Source of the DNA: Actinomycetes bacterium
Lineage (GTDB): Bacteria; Actinomycetota; Actinomycetes; Actinomycetales; Cellulomonadaceae
Assembly (NCBI GenBank): GCA_023432565.1
Contig: JAEYUL010000112.1
Span: forward strand, 1 to 21,210
DNA length: 21,210 nt
Direction of reading: 5' to 3'
The notes under the pieces were generated by a model. That model did not search any database. It saw only the letters and a program-made list of their open reading frames with translations, and had not been told where the DNA came from. The translations under genes and the position numbers were made by a program. Numbering within the stretch: the stretch's first letter is position 1; each line of letters opens with the position of its first letter. Below, one piece after another: positions 7,125 through 13,695 of this stretch.

Positions 7125-7141
7125 CACAGCGGGACGCTGTG
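7125..7141. promoter_or_regulatory. Palindrome between divergent sulfur promoters
   Basis: CACAGCG-GGA-CGCTGTG is a perfect 7+3+7 inverted repeat placed between the TTGACA promoter of the minus-strand gene and the TACGCT -10 of the plus-strand operon. The position suits a protein operator shared by both. No regulator for it is encoded nearby. Confidence 0.4.
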
Positions 7142-7174
7142 TTCATCAGGTGGATACCCGTCAGCGCGTGGCGT

Positions 7175-7180
7175 TACGCT
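7175..7180 (+). promoter_or_regulatory. Putative -10 element of the SAM-I operon
   Basis: TACGCT fits the actinobacterial TANNNT -10 and lies 8 bp before the 5' strand of riboswitch helix P1. No clear -35 is seen. Confidence 0.4.
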
Positions 7181-7188
7181 CCTGCCCA

Positions 7189-7297
7189 CCATCCAGAGCG
7201 GCCGAGAGATCTGGCTCGACGACGCCGCAGCAACCCGCGGTCCCCTCCTCGCACGAGGCGGGCGACCGGCCGAGGGTGCTACCGCCAGGACCGATGG
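7189..7297 (+). promoter_or_regulatory. SAM-I (S-box) riboswitch
   Basis: The leader shows S-box landmarks in order: P1 5' strand CCATC (7189-7193), CCAGAGCGGCCGAGAGATCTGG, i.e. the ATCCAGAG / GAGAGATCTGGC kink-turn region (quoted as parts), then GACGCCGCAGCAACC, a variable GC-rich hairpin (CCTCCTCGCACGAGG), GGTGCTACCGCCAG, and the P1 3' strand GATGG (7293-7297). The Shine-Dalgarno GGAGGA overlaps the end of P1, so SAM binding would directly occlude ribosome access. It controls the rhodanese-metZ operon. Confidence 0.87.
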
Positions 7298-7305
7298 AGG
7301 AGAAC

Positions 7306-7719
7306 ATGCCCTACGCAGGCGACCTCACCCCGCAGCAGGCCTGGGACCTGCTCACGTCCGACGAGCGTGCGCTGCTCGTCGACGTGCGCACCGAGGCCGA
7401 GTGGCAGCAGATCGGCGTCCCGGACGCTGCGGACGCGGGCGACCGCGCCGCGTTCGTCGAGTGGGTGACCCCCGCGGGACCCAACCCGGCGTTCCTCGAC
7501 CAGCTCGGCCTGGCGGGGCTGACCCCGGGCGACGAGCGACCCGTGATCTTCCTGTGCCGCTCGGGCGTGCGCTCGGTCGCCGCGGCGCAGGCGGCGACCG
7601 CCGCCGGCTTCGGCCCGGCCTACAACGTGCTGCGCGGCTTCGAGGGCGACATCGGCCCCGACGGGCAGCGCGGGCACTGGGGTTGGCGCGCCGAGGGCCT
7701 GCCCTGGCGGCAGGCGTGA
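7306..7719 (+). CDS. Rhodanese-like sulfurtransferase
   Basis: A 137-residue single rhodanese domain. The persulfide-forming cysteine is C84 in the six-residue loop CRSGVRS, the length usual for sulfur-transferring (not phosphatase-like) members. N-terminal LLVDVRTEAEW and C-terminal VLRGFEGDIG-like motifs frame the fold, and it ends in HWGWRAEGLPW. ATG 7306 follows GGAGGA by 5 bases; an upstream ATG at 7294 lies inside the riboswitch P1 and is not preferred. The stop overlaps metZ by 4 bp. A rhodanese directly before metZ is also the mycobacterial arrangement (Rv0390-Rv0391). It probably supplies or shuttles sulfane sulfur for homocysteine synthesis, but this role is inferred. Confidence 0.88.
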   Translation: MPYAGDLTPQQAWDLLTSDERALLVDVRTEAEWQQIGVPDAADAGDRAAFVEWVTPAGPNPAFLDQLGLAGLTPGDERPVIFLCRSGVRSVAAAQAATAAGFGPAYNVLRGFEGDIGPDGQRGHWGWRAEGLPWRQA

Positions 7720-8969
7720 GCGCGCGCGTCCCGGGCCCTGGCGACTGGGACGCCCGCCGCGTCGAACGCTCGTCGCTGCGTCCCGACACGCTCGCGGTCC
7801 GCGGCGGCCAGGTGCGCTCGCAGTTCGGCGAGTTCGGTGAGGCGCTGTTCCTCACGCAGGGCTTCACCTACGACTCCGCGGGCCAGGCCGAGGCCGCGTT
7901 CGCCGGCGAGGTCGACCGTTTCCTGTACTCGCGCTACAACAACCCGACCGTCTCGACGTTCGAGGAGCGCCTGCGGCTGCTCGACGGCGCACAGGCCTGC
8001 TACGCGACCGCCTCGGGCATGTCGGCGGTGTTCACCGCGCTCGCCGCGCTCGTCGGCCAGGGCTCACGCGTCGTCGCCGCCCGGGCGCTGTTCGGGTCGA
8101 GCGTCGTGATCTTCGACGAGATCCTCGCCAAGTGGGGCGTGCGGACCGACTACGTCGACGGGCACGAGCTCGCCCAGTGGGAGTCGGCGCTGGCCACCCC
8201 GGCGGACGTGGTGTTCTTCGAGACCCCGTCCAACCCCATGCAGGACCTCGTCGACATCGAGGCCGTCTCACGCCTCGCCCACGCGGCCGGTGCGGTCGTC
8301 GTCGTCGACAACGTGTTCGCCACGCCCGTGTTCTCCCGCCCGCTCGACCTGGGCGCGGACGTCGTCGTGTACTCGGCGACCAAGCACATCGACGGGCAGG
8401 GCCGCGTGCTCGGCGGCGCGATCCTCGGCACCGAGGACTTCGTGCGAGGGCCGGTGCAGACGCTGATCCGGAACACGGGGCCGTCGCTGTCGCCGTTCAA
8501 CGCCTGGGTCCTGCTCAAGGGGCTCGAGACGTTGTCGGTGCGCGTGCGGCACCAGGCCGCGTCCGCGCTCGCTCTCGCGCGGTGGCTCGAGGAGCACCCG
8601 GCCGTCGAGTCGGTGCGCTACCCGTTCCTGCCCTCGCACCCGCAGCACGCGCTCGCGGTCCGGCAGCAGACCGGAGGCGGGACGGTGGTCACGTTCACGC
8701 TGCGCACCCCCTCGGACGCGACGCCGGAGATCGCGAAGAAGGCCACGTTCGGCGTGCTCGACGCGCTGCGCGTCATCGACATCTCCAACAACCTCGGCGA
8801 CGCGAAGTCGATCGTCACGCACCCGGCGACGACGACGCACCGCAAGCTCGGCTCCGAGGGCCGCGCGAAGGTGGGCATCGGCGAGGCGACCGTGCGCCTG
8901 TCCGTCGGGCTGGAGGACGTCGACGACCTCAAGGACGACCTCACCCAGGCCCTGGCGACCCTCACCTGA
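7716..8969 (+). CDS. metZ: O-succinylhomoserine sulfhydrylase
   Basis: A 417-residue PLP enzyme of the Cys/Met metabolism (gamma-family) class, catalysing homocysteine formation from an activated homoserine and sulfide. It contains YSRYNNPTVSTFEERL (71-86), the phosphate-binding ASGMSA (99-104), DNVFATP (198-204) and the Schiff-base lysine K223 in YSATKHIDGQGR. The segment VVYSATKHIDGQGRVLGG and the closing KVGIGEATVRLSVGLED are typical of MetZ rather than cystathionine gamma-synthase. The start is the GTG in the GTGA overlap with the rhodanese gene, so both are under the SAM-I riboswitch. Discrimination between O-succinyl- and O-acetylhomoserine is not possible by eye. Confidence 0.9.
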   Translation: MSARVPGPGDWDARRVERSSLRPDTLAVRGGQVRSQFGEFGEALFLTQGFTYDSAGQAEAAFAGEVDRFLYSRYNNPTVSTFEERLRLLDGAQACYATASGMSAVFTALAALVGQGSRVVAARALFGSSVVIFDEILAKWGVRTDYVDGHELAQWESALATPADVVFFETPSNPMQDLVDIEAVSRLAHAAGAVVVVDNVFATPVFSRPLDLGADVVVYSATKHIDGQGRVLGGAILGTEDFVRGPVQTLIRNTGPSLSPFNAWVLLKGLETLSVRVRHQAASALALARWLEEHPAVESVRYPFLPSHPQHALAVRQQTGGGTVVTFTLRTPSDATPEIAKKATFGVLDALRVIDISNNLGDAKSIVTHPATTTHRKLGSEGRAKVGIGEATVRLSVGLEDVDDLKDDLTQALATLT

Positions 8970-9028
8970 CCACCGGCCACGCCGCCCGCCCACGGCCCGG
9001 CGCGCCACTGCCCTGTCAGGGCCCGACC

Positions 9029-9077
9029 GTCGTGGGTGGAGAAGGTCATGCGTGGCGTGACGATCTCCACCCACAAC
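9029..9077. terminator. Bidirectional hairpin terminator after metZ
   Basis: GTGGGTGGAGA (9032-9042) pairs perfectly with TCTCCACCCAC (9064-9074), extended inward by GTCA/TGAC after a 2-bp mismatch and outward by CGT/ACG with one mismatch. The loop is 9 nt. It lies between the stop of metZ and the stop of the convergent gene at 9093. Confidence 0.75.
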
Positions 9078-9092
9078 GCCAGCGCGAGGCGC

Positions 9093-9665
9093 CTACCAGG
9101 GCGAGCTCGACGGCGTCGGCGCGGGGTCGGGGGTGAGGGCGGCGGCGACCTGGGGTGCCTGACGGCGCGAGGCGCCGACCAGCGTGAGCTCGACGGCGTC
9201 GACCCCGGTGCGCCGCAGCACGTCGGCCACCTCCGCCGCGAGCGCGTCGAGTGGCGCGACGAGCATCGTCTCGCCCGGCTGCCACGGCACGTGGCTGAAC
9301 GCCGCGGCGTACGCCAGGTGGCTGCGGCGACGCGCGGCGTCGGCCTCGTCGGCGGCGACGACGGTCTCGACCTCGAGCACGACGAGCACGTCGGCCCGGT
9401 CCCGGCCCACCGCCGCGACCTCGTCGTCGAGCATCCGGACCAGGGCCCGGACGGCCGCATGGGTGGGCAGCCCGGCACCGTGCCGGACCCGGATGACGTC
9501 CGCGCGGGCCGCCGCCAGCGCGATCGTCGTGGAGTCGAGGGTGGAGTCGTCGATCAGGAACTCCGCCCCCCGGTACGGTGCCGGCTCCACGTGCGGGACG
9601 CGGACGGCAGGACGCTCGGTCGCGAGCGAGCGGGGGACGCGGACGTGCGCAAGGTGCTGAGCCAC
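9093..9665 (-). CDS. Unknown actinobacterial protein, cysteine-free, behind a Cys leader peptide
   Basis: A 190-residue protein I do not recognise. GTG 9665 is eight bases downstream of GAGGA. It has no signal peptide or membrane segment and contains no cysteine at all. Visible features are GAEFLIDDSTLDSTTIALAAARADVI near residue 33 (quoted loosely), an acidic RMLDDEVAAVGRDRADVLVVLEVETVV region around 75-105, and VDAVELTLVGASRRQAPQVA before a Pro/Ser-rich tail. The alternating hydrophobic strands and helices suggest a compact alpha/beta domain. A short ORF with consecutive Cys codons precedes it, which together with adjacent metZ suggests a role linked to sulfur status. Confidence 0.7.
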   Translation of the reverse strand: MAQHLAHVRVPRSLATERPAVRVPHVEPAPYRGAEFLIDDSTLDSTTIALAAARADVIRVRHGAGLPTHAAVRALVRMLDDEVAAVGRDRADVLVVLEVETVVAADEADAARRRSHLAYAAAFSHVPWQPGETMLVAPLDALAAEVADVLRRTGVDAVELTLVGASRRQAPQVAAALTPDPAPTPSSSPW

Positions 9666-9736
9666 GGGGGAAGTCCTCAGGTCGTGCGGGGTGCGCAGCG
9701 AGGGCCGTCGGGCCGCGGGCGCGCGGGGTCGTCAGC

Positions 9737-9766
9737 TCAGCGACAACACGCCCGGACCGAGAACAT
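9737..9766 (-). CDS. 9-residue Cys-Cys leader peptide (candidate cysteine attenuator)
   Basis: ATG at 9766 opens a nine-codon ORF, MFSVRACCR then TGA, with two consecutive TGT Cys codons near its end. A TAGCCT -10 lies seven bases before the ATG, the geometry for a leaderless transcript starting at this ATG. Short leaderless ORFs with consecutive Cys codons are known cysteine-responsive attenuators in mycobacteria (established knowledge). The region around the Cys codons (GUCC...CGUG) can pair with CACG...GGAC (about 9670-9682), which contains the GAGGA ribosome binding site of the downstream gene. That pairing is inferred by eye. Confidence 0.6.
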   Translation of the reverse strand: MFSVRACCR

Positions 9767-9773
9767 GCCGATC

Positions 9774-9779
9774 AGGCTA
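9774..9779 (-). promoter_or_regulatory. -10 element for the leaderless Cys leader ORF
   Basis: TAGCCT (TANNNT) ends seven bases before ATG 9766, predicting initiation at the A of the start codon. No convincing -35 was found. Confidence 0.5.
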
Positions 9780-9915
9780 ACCGCCCGTCCGCTGCCGGAC
9801 CAGACCCTTCCACCATCCGATCGCCGCCCCCGCGCACACCCTCACCAGCCCGTGCCCGCCGAGTCGAGCCGTCGACCCACCCACCCCGCGCACACGCCGG
9901 CCACCCCCCACCACA

Positions 9916-10008
9916 GCCGGAGCAACCACGGGGTCGCGAAGTCCGCTGCGGCTGACACAGCGGTGGCTCCGGGTCAGCGGCGCGACGGCCGGAGCAACCA
10001 CGGGGTCG
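9916..10008. repeat. Exact 21-bp direct repeat with hairpin, same family as 1971-2096
   Basis: An identical 21-bp sequence beginning GCCGGAGCAACC occurs at 9916-9936 and 9988-10008, 72 bp apart. Its core CCGGAGCRASCRCRGGKTCG matches the right arms of both units in the gap at 1971-2096. The second copy also pairs with GGTGGCTCCGG (9962-9972) to form an imperfect 11-bp stem with a 16-nt loop, a plausible terminator for the minus-strand gene ending at 10012. The rest of 9781-9915 is C-rich, G-poor spacer with no gene that I can support. Confidence 0.65.
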
Positions 10009-10011
10009 GGG

Positions 10012-10992
10012 TCAGGGCAGCGGGCGGGCCAGCCAGAGGGAGATGAAGTCACCGGCGGGGTCGGTGAAGGGCCGGATCGGGCGGTAGCCCAGGGAGCCGT
10101 AGAGCGTGACCGCCTCAGGCTGCCGGATGCCGACGACGAGGACCGTGCTGGTGAAGCCGCGGGCGTGCGCCGCGTCGTGCGCGGTGGCGAGCAGGGCGCG
10201 GGCGACGCCCGCGCGGCGCGCGGCGTCCGCGACGTAGAGCTTCTTCAACTCCGCACCACCCGCAGGACAGCCCTCGCGCGGGGCGCGCAGGCTCACACAC
10301 CCCACCGGCCGGCCGTCGATGCGCGCCACCCACGTCCCGAGCTCGCCGACGCGCTGGCGCGCGTCGTCCGACGCGAAGCCGAGGTCCGGTTCGGCGTCGT
10401 CGAGCTCGGGGTACGTCCGCAGGTTCCAGGCCCACATGTCGCGCCTCAGCTGCACCGCGGACTCGTCGTCCCACGGCACCTCCCCGACCGTCACGGCACG
10501 CGGGGCCGCCGCCGTCGGCCGCCGAGGGGCCACGGACAAGGACTTCGCGAAGCACCGGGACGAGGGCTCGTCGACGTACTCGGCATAGTTCGGGATCGAC
10601 CGGTAGCCGAGCGAGAGGTACAGGCCGATCGCCTCGGGCTGCAGCACCCCGGTCTCGAGCACGAGCCGCGCCAGGCCCTGCTCGCGTGCAAGACGTTCCA
10701 GTGCCAGCATCACGCGGCGGGAGTGCCCCCGCCCGCGCGCCGCGGGAACGGTGTAGAGGCGCTTGACCTCGGCCACGCCCGGACCGAGGTCCCCGGACGC
10801 GTCGCGCAGCGCGACGCACGCGACCGGCTCGTCGTCCTCACGCAGCAGCACCATCGCGATGATCTGCTCGCCGGTCATCTGGTGGCCGATGTCGTCGTCG
10901 CCGTACCGCTCGCGCAGCTCGGCCTGCTGGGCGGTGCGCAGCCTCGCGGCGTGCTCGTCGTCCCAGCCGACGACCGCGAGCGCGAGGCGCAC
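10012..10992 (-). CDS. Tandem GNAT acetyltransferase
   Basis: A 326-residue protein made of two GNAT domains. Domain 1 (about 1-150) has EVKRLYTVPAARGRGHSRRV with the acetyl-CoA pyrophosphate loop RGRGHS, then LETGVLQPEAIGLYLSLGYR. Domain 2 (about 165-326) repeats the pattern with ELKKLYVADAARRAGVARALL and VGIRQPEAVTLYGSLGYRPI. Both halves thus keep the cofactor loop and the Y-x-SLGYR end motif, which suggests internal duplication; the first loop is closer to consensus (R-x-x-G-x-G/A). GTG 10992 lies only 2 bases after the purQ stop, so it is co-transcribed with purSQ. Substrate unknown. Confidence 0.85.
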   Translation of the reverse strand: MRLALAVVGWDDEHAARLRTAQQAELRERYGDDDIGHQMTGEQIIAMVLLREDDEPVACVALRDASGDLGPGVAEVKRLYTVPAARGRGHSRRVMLALERLAREQGLARLVLETGVLQPEAIGLYLSLGYRSIPNYAEYVDEPSSRCFAKSLSVAPRRPTAAAPRAVTVGEVPWDDESAVQLRRDMWAWNLRTYPELDDAEPDLGFASDDARQRVGELGTWVARIDGRPVGCVSLRAPREGCPAGGAELKKLYVADAARRAGVARALLATAHDAAHARGFTSTVLVVGIRQPEAVTLYGSLGYRPIRPFTDPAGDFISLWLARPLP

Positions 10993-10994
10993 GC

Positions 10995-11690
10995 TCAGCC
11001 GACGAGCGCGTGCAGGACCGAGGTGAAGAAGCGCAGCCCGTCCGTGCCGGAGCGCGGACCCTTCGCACCGTCCGGGCCGAAGCCCGGCTCGACGGCGTGC
11101 TCGGGGTGCGGCATGAGGCCGACGACGTTGCCGCGCGCGTTCGCGATGCCGGCGATCCCGCGCCGCGAGCCGTTGGGGTTCACGTCCTGGTAGCGGAACA
11201 CGACCCGACCCTCGGCCTCGAGCTCGTCGAGCGTGCGCTCGTCGGCCACGTACTGGCCGTCCTGGTTCTTCAGCGGGATCACGATGCGCTCACCCGGCGC
11301 GTAGTCGCGGGTCCACGCGGTGTCGACGTTCTCGACCGACAGGACCTGCTCGCGGCACACGAAGTGCAGGTGGTCGTTCTTGATCATCGAGCCGGGCAGC
11401 AGGTGCGCCTCGGTCAGGACCTGGAAGCCGTTGCAGATGCCGAGCACCGGCAGGCCGCGGTGGGCCGCGTCGACGATCTCGCCCATGACCGGCGCGAAGC
11501 GGCTGATCGCACCCGCGCGCAGGTAGTCGCCGTAGGAGAAGCCCCCCGGGAGCACCACCGCATCGACCCCGTGCAGGTCCGCGTCGGCGTGCCACAGCGC
11601 GACGGGCTCGCCGCCGGCCAGACGCACGGCGCGCGCCGCGTCCCGGTCGTCGAGCGTGCCCGGGAAGGTGACGACGCCGATCCGGGTCAC
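10995..11690 (-). CDS. purQ: Phosphoribosylformylglycinamidine synthase, glutaminase subunit PurQ
   Basis: A 231-residue class I glutamine amidotransferase that feeds ammonia to PurL in step 4 of purine synthesis. The nucleophile is C86 in LGICNGFQVL, and the His/Glu pair is H195/E197 in LMPHPEHAVEP. VLPGGFSYGDYLRAGAI and NPNGSRRGIAGI are typical of PurQ of the small-subunit (PurS-dependent) system. The GTG start lies in a GTGA overlap with purS. The purL gene is not in the window. Confidence 0.95.
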   Translation of the reverse strand: MTRIGVVTFPGTLDDRDAARAVRLAGGEPVALWHADADLHGVDAVVLPGGFSYGDYLRAGAISRFAPVMGEIVDAAHRGLPVLGICNGFQVLTEAHLLPGSMIKNDHLHFVCREQVLSVENVDTAWTRDYAPGERIVIPLKNQDGQYVADERTLDELEAEGRVVFRYQDVNPNGSRRGIAGIANARGNVVGLMPHPEHAVEPGFGPDGAKGPRSGTDGLRFFTSVLHALVG

Positions 11691-11947
11691 GCCGGCACCT
11701 GCTCGTCGGCGTAGACCGCGACGACGTCCTCGATCACCGGGTTCGAGAGCACCTGCTCACCCGCGGCACGGGCCGCGGCGAGCACCTCGTCGGTGACGTC
11801 GCCGTCGACCTCGAGCTCGAACCGCTTGCCCTGGCGCACACCCGCGAACTCCTCGAAGCCCAGCCGGCTCAGGGCCGCGGCGACGGCCTTGCCCTGCGGG
11901 TCGAGGATCTCCGGCTTCGGCATGACGTCGACGACAACTCGTCCCAC
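11687..11947 (-). CDS. purS: Phosphoribosylformylglycinamidine synthase subunit PurS
   Basis: An 86-residue small subunit that bridges PurQ and PurL in the three-part FGAM synthase. The sequence MGRVVVDVMPKPEILDPQGK, then VRQGKRFELEV and VLSNPVIEDVVAV near the C-terminus are hallmark PurS motifs. GTG 11947 follows an AGGAG ribosome binding site at good spacing. A TAGACT -10 lies about 40 bp upstream. It overlaps purQ by 4 bp, and purS-purQ-GNAT look like one operon. Confidence 0.95.
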   Translation of the reverse strand: MGRVVVDVMPKPEILDPQGKAVAAALSRLGFEEFAGVRQGKRFELEVDGDVTDEVLAAARAAGEQVLSNPVIEDVVAVYADEQVPA

Positions 11948-11988
11948 AGCTGTGCTCCTGGTTGCGCGGTGGCGGGGGTTTCGTCGCG

Positions 11989-11994
11989 AGTCTA
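11989..11994 (-). promoter_or_regulatory. Putative -10 of the purSQ operon
   Basis: TAGACT fits TANNNT and would give a leader of roughly 35 nt carrying AGGAG before purS. The -35 is not evident. Confidence 0.4.
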
Positions 11995-12046
11995 GCGACC
12001 CGCCCTCGCGCGTCGGCCGGGCGCTCGCCGGTCGGACGGCACGGGC

Positions 12047-12970
12047 TCAGGGGTGTCCGCGGACCTCGTGCGCCTCGCTCGCGACCCGGACCGTGAGCGC
12101 GCCCGGACGCACGCGCGCCTCGATCGTGCGGTGCGCACCGACGGGGTCGCCGTCGAGCTGGGTCGCGGTCGGCCGTTCGGTACGCACACGCACCGCGGGC
12201 CCCTGGTGCCGGTCGAGGTGCCGGTGACCCGGGCCGGAGGTCAGGACGGTGGCGAGCGTGCGCACCCACCCGACCAGGCCACGCGGCGCGACCACCGCGA
12301 CGTCGAGGAGTCCGTCGTCGAGCCGCGCGTCGGGCATCAGCTCGACGCCGCCCTGCAGCCGTCCGCTGTTGCCGATGACGACCGCCCTCGTCGTGCGTCG
12401 CACGGGCGGCCCACCCTGGACCTGGACGTGCGCCGTGAACCCGCGACCGAGCGCTGCCCGCAGCCCGCCCAGGATGTACGCGGGCCACCCGACGACCGCC
12501 TTGAGCCGCTCGTCGGTGCGCACCATCGTCTCGGCGTCCAGCCCGACACCCGCCATGACGAGGAAGACGTGCTCGTCGTCGTCGCCGTCGAAGCGCAACG
12601 CGCCGACGTCGATGCGCTCGTCGCGCCCGTCGAGCACGACCTGCATCGCGGCCTCCGGGTCGTCGGACGTCAGGCTCAGCGCCCTGGCCAGCAGGTTGCC
12701 GGTGCCACCGGGCAGGAGCCCGAGCGGCACGTCCCCGCCGGCCAGGACCTCGGCCACGGCCCGCACGGTCCCGTCGCCGCCGAACGCGCACACGAGGTCG
12801 GCGCCCTGCTCGAGCGCCTCGCGGGTCTGGCCCGAACCGGGGTCGTCCGGGGTGGTCTCGAACCACAGCGGCGGCTCCAGCCCGTGCTCCTTGCACACCC
12901 GCTCGAGCCCGGGTCGCGCGTCGACGACCTCCTGCTTGGCGGGGTTCGCCACGATCGCGACGAGCGTCAT
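12047..12970 (-). CDS. Diacylglycerol kinase family lipid kinase (DgkB/LCB5-like)
   Basis: A 307-residue soluble lipid kinase. Its nucleotide-binding motifs are FGGDGTVRAVAEVL (GGDGT at 64-68) and the glycine loop PGGTGNLLARAL (PGGTGN 87-92); the C-terminal beta-sandwich contains VVIGNSGRLQGGVELMPDARLDDGLLDV (quoted loosely), the signature of the DAGK catalytic fold. It phosphorylates diacylglycerol or a related lipid alcohol. ATG 12970 overlaps the upstream PAP2 gene by 4 bp (ATGA), so it is translationally coupled to two phosphatases of opposite chemistry. Substrate choice (diacylglycerol, sphingoid base, other lipid) cannot be told. Confidence 0.9.
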   Translation of the reverse strand: MTLVAIVANPAKQEVVDARPGLERVCKEHGLEPPLWFETTPDDPGSGQTREALEQGADLVCAFGGDGTVRAVAEVLAGGDVPLGLLPGGTGNLLARALSLTSDDPEAAMQVVLDGRDERIDVGALRFDGDDDEHVFLVMAGVGLDAETMVRTDERLKAVVGWPAYILGGLRAALGRGFTAHVQVQGGPPVRRTTRAVVIGNSGRLQGGVELMPDARLDDGLLDVAVVAPRGLVGWVRTLATVLTSGPGHRHLDRHQGPAVRVRTERPTATQLDGDPVGAHRTIEARVRPGALTVRVASEAHEVRGHP

Positions 12971-13695
12971 CGCCGGCCCTCCACGGTTGCCATCTCCTGC
13001 GGCTCGCGCACGCGAGCCGGCTTCAGCCAGTACCACCCGAGCAGGGCGCAGATCAGCCCGTTGAGGATCCCGACGAGCACGTCGGTCGGGTGGTGCATCC
13101 CGCGGTACAGCCGCGACGTCGCGACGAACAGCGGGACCGCGAGCAGCACGACCGTGAGCGAGACCCGCAGCCACATGCGCTCGATGCGCTGCGCCATGAG
13201 CGCTAGCGTCACGTACAGCGCGGTGGAGGCGCCCGAGTGGCCGCTGGGAAAGCTCGACGTGGGCGGTGCGTCGTCCAGCTTGGGCACGTCCGGACGGCTG
13301 CGCCCGACGAGGCTCGACGAGGCGAGGAACACCGTGACCTGCGCCCCGAGCGCGATGGCGGGGACCACCGCGTACCACCAGCGGCGCGTGCGCCACCACA
13401 CCGCGGCGACGACCACGAGACACACCGCGATGATCGCGCCGGTGTTGCCGACGTGGGACGCGAACGCGGTGATCGCGTCGAACGCGGCCGTGCGCTGCTC
13501 GACGAACCAGCGGTTCACCCCGTCCTCGTCGTCGGCGATCCCGCGCAGCGGACCGTCCAGCAGCGCACCCAGCCCGACGACGACCGCGCCCCAGAGCACG
13601 GCCGGCAGGAGCACACGCGCGGCGAGGTCGCGCACCGCCTGGCGCGGCTCGGGCCGCGTCGCGATGTCCGGGTCCCAGCGGTGCAGGTCGAGCAT
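12967..13695 (-). CDS. PAP2-family membrane phosphatase (second copy)
   Basis: A 242-residue integral membrane phosphatase. The three PAP2 motifs are present: SSLVGRSRPD (C1, with the Arg-Pro), SSFPSGHSGAS (C2, catalytic His) and SRLYRGMHHPTDVLVG (C3, His and Asp). Hydrophobic segments around LPAVLWGAVVVGLGALL, AIIAVCLVVVAAVWW, YAVVPAIALGAQVTVFL, VSLTVVLLAVPLFV and ILNGLICALLGWYWL give about five to six membrane spans. ATG 13695 shares one base with the preceding stop (TGATG). It likely dephosphorylates an isoprenoid or glycerolipid phosphate at the membrane. The last residues are charged (REPQEMATVEGRR). Confidence 0.88.
   Translation of the reverse strand: MLDLHRWDPDIATRPEPRQAVRDLAARVLLPAVLWGAVVVGLGALLDGPLRGIADDEDGVNRWFVEQRTAAFDAITAFASHVGNTGAIIAVCLVVVAAVWWRTRRWWYAVVPAIALGAQVTVFLASSSLVGRSRPDVPKLDDAPPTSSFPSGHSGASTALYVTLALMAQRIERMWLRVSLTVVLLAVPLFVATSRLYRGMHHPTDVLVGILNGLICALLGWYWLKPARVREPQEMATVEGRR

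Noticed and set aside
9666..9780. T-box or SAM riboswitch in front of the 9093-9665 gene
   Set aside because: No T-box bulge sequence or SAM core; the Cys-codon ORF explains the leader better.
9767..9787. DtxR/IdeR iron box (TTAGCCT-like)
   Set aside because: Only half of the palindrome is present; the sequence is better read as a TANNNT -10.
9777..10052. 91-codon minus-strand ORF with repeated DPVVAPAV
   Set aside because: The internal repetition comes from the 21-bp DNA repeat; it overlaps the GNAT end and has no ribosome binding site.
11948..12046. Purine (G-box) riboswitch before purS
   Set aside because: No conserved purine aptamer core was found here, nor before purC or purD.
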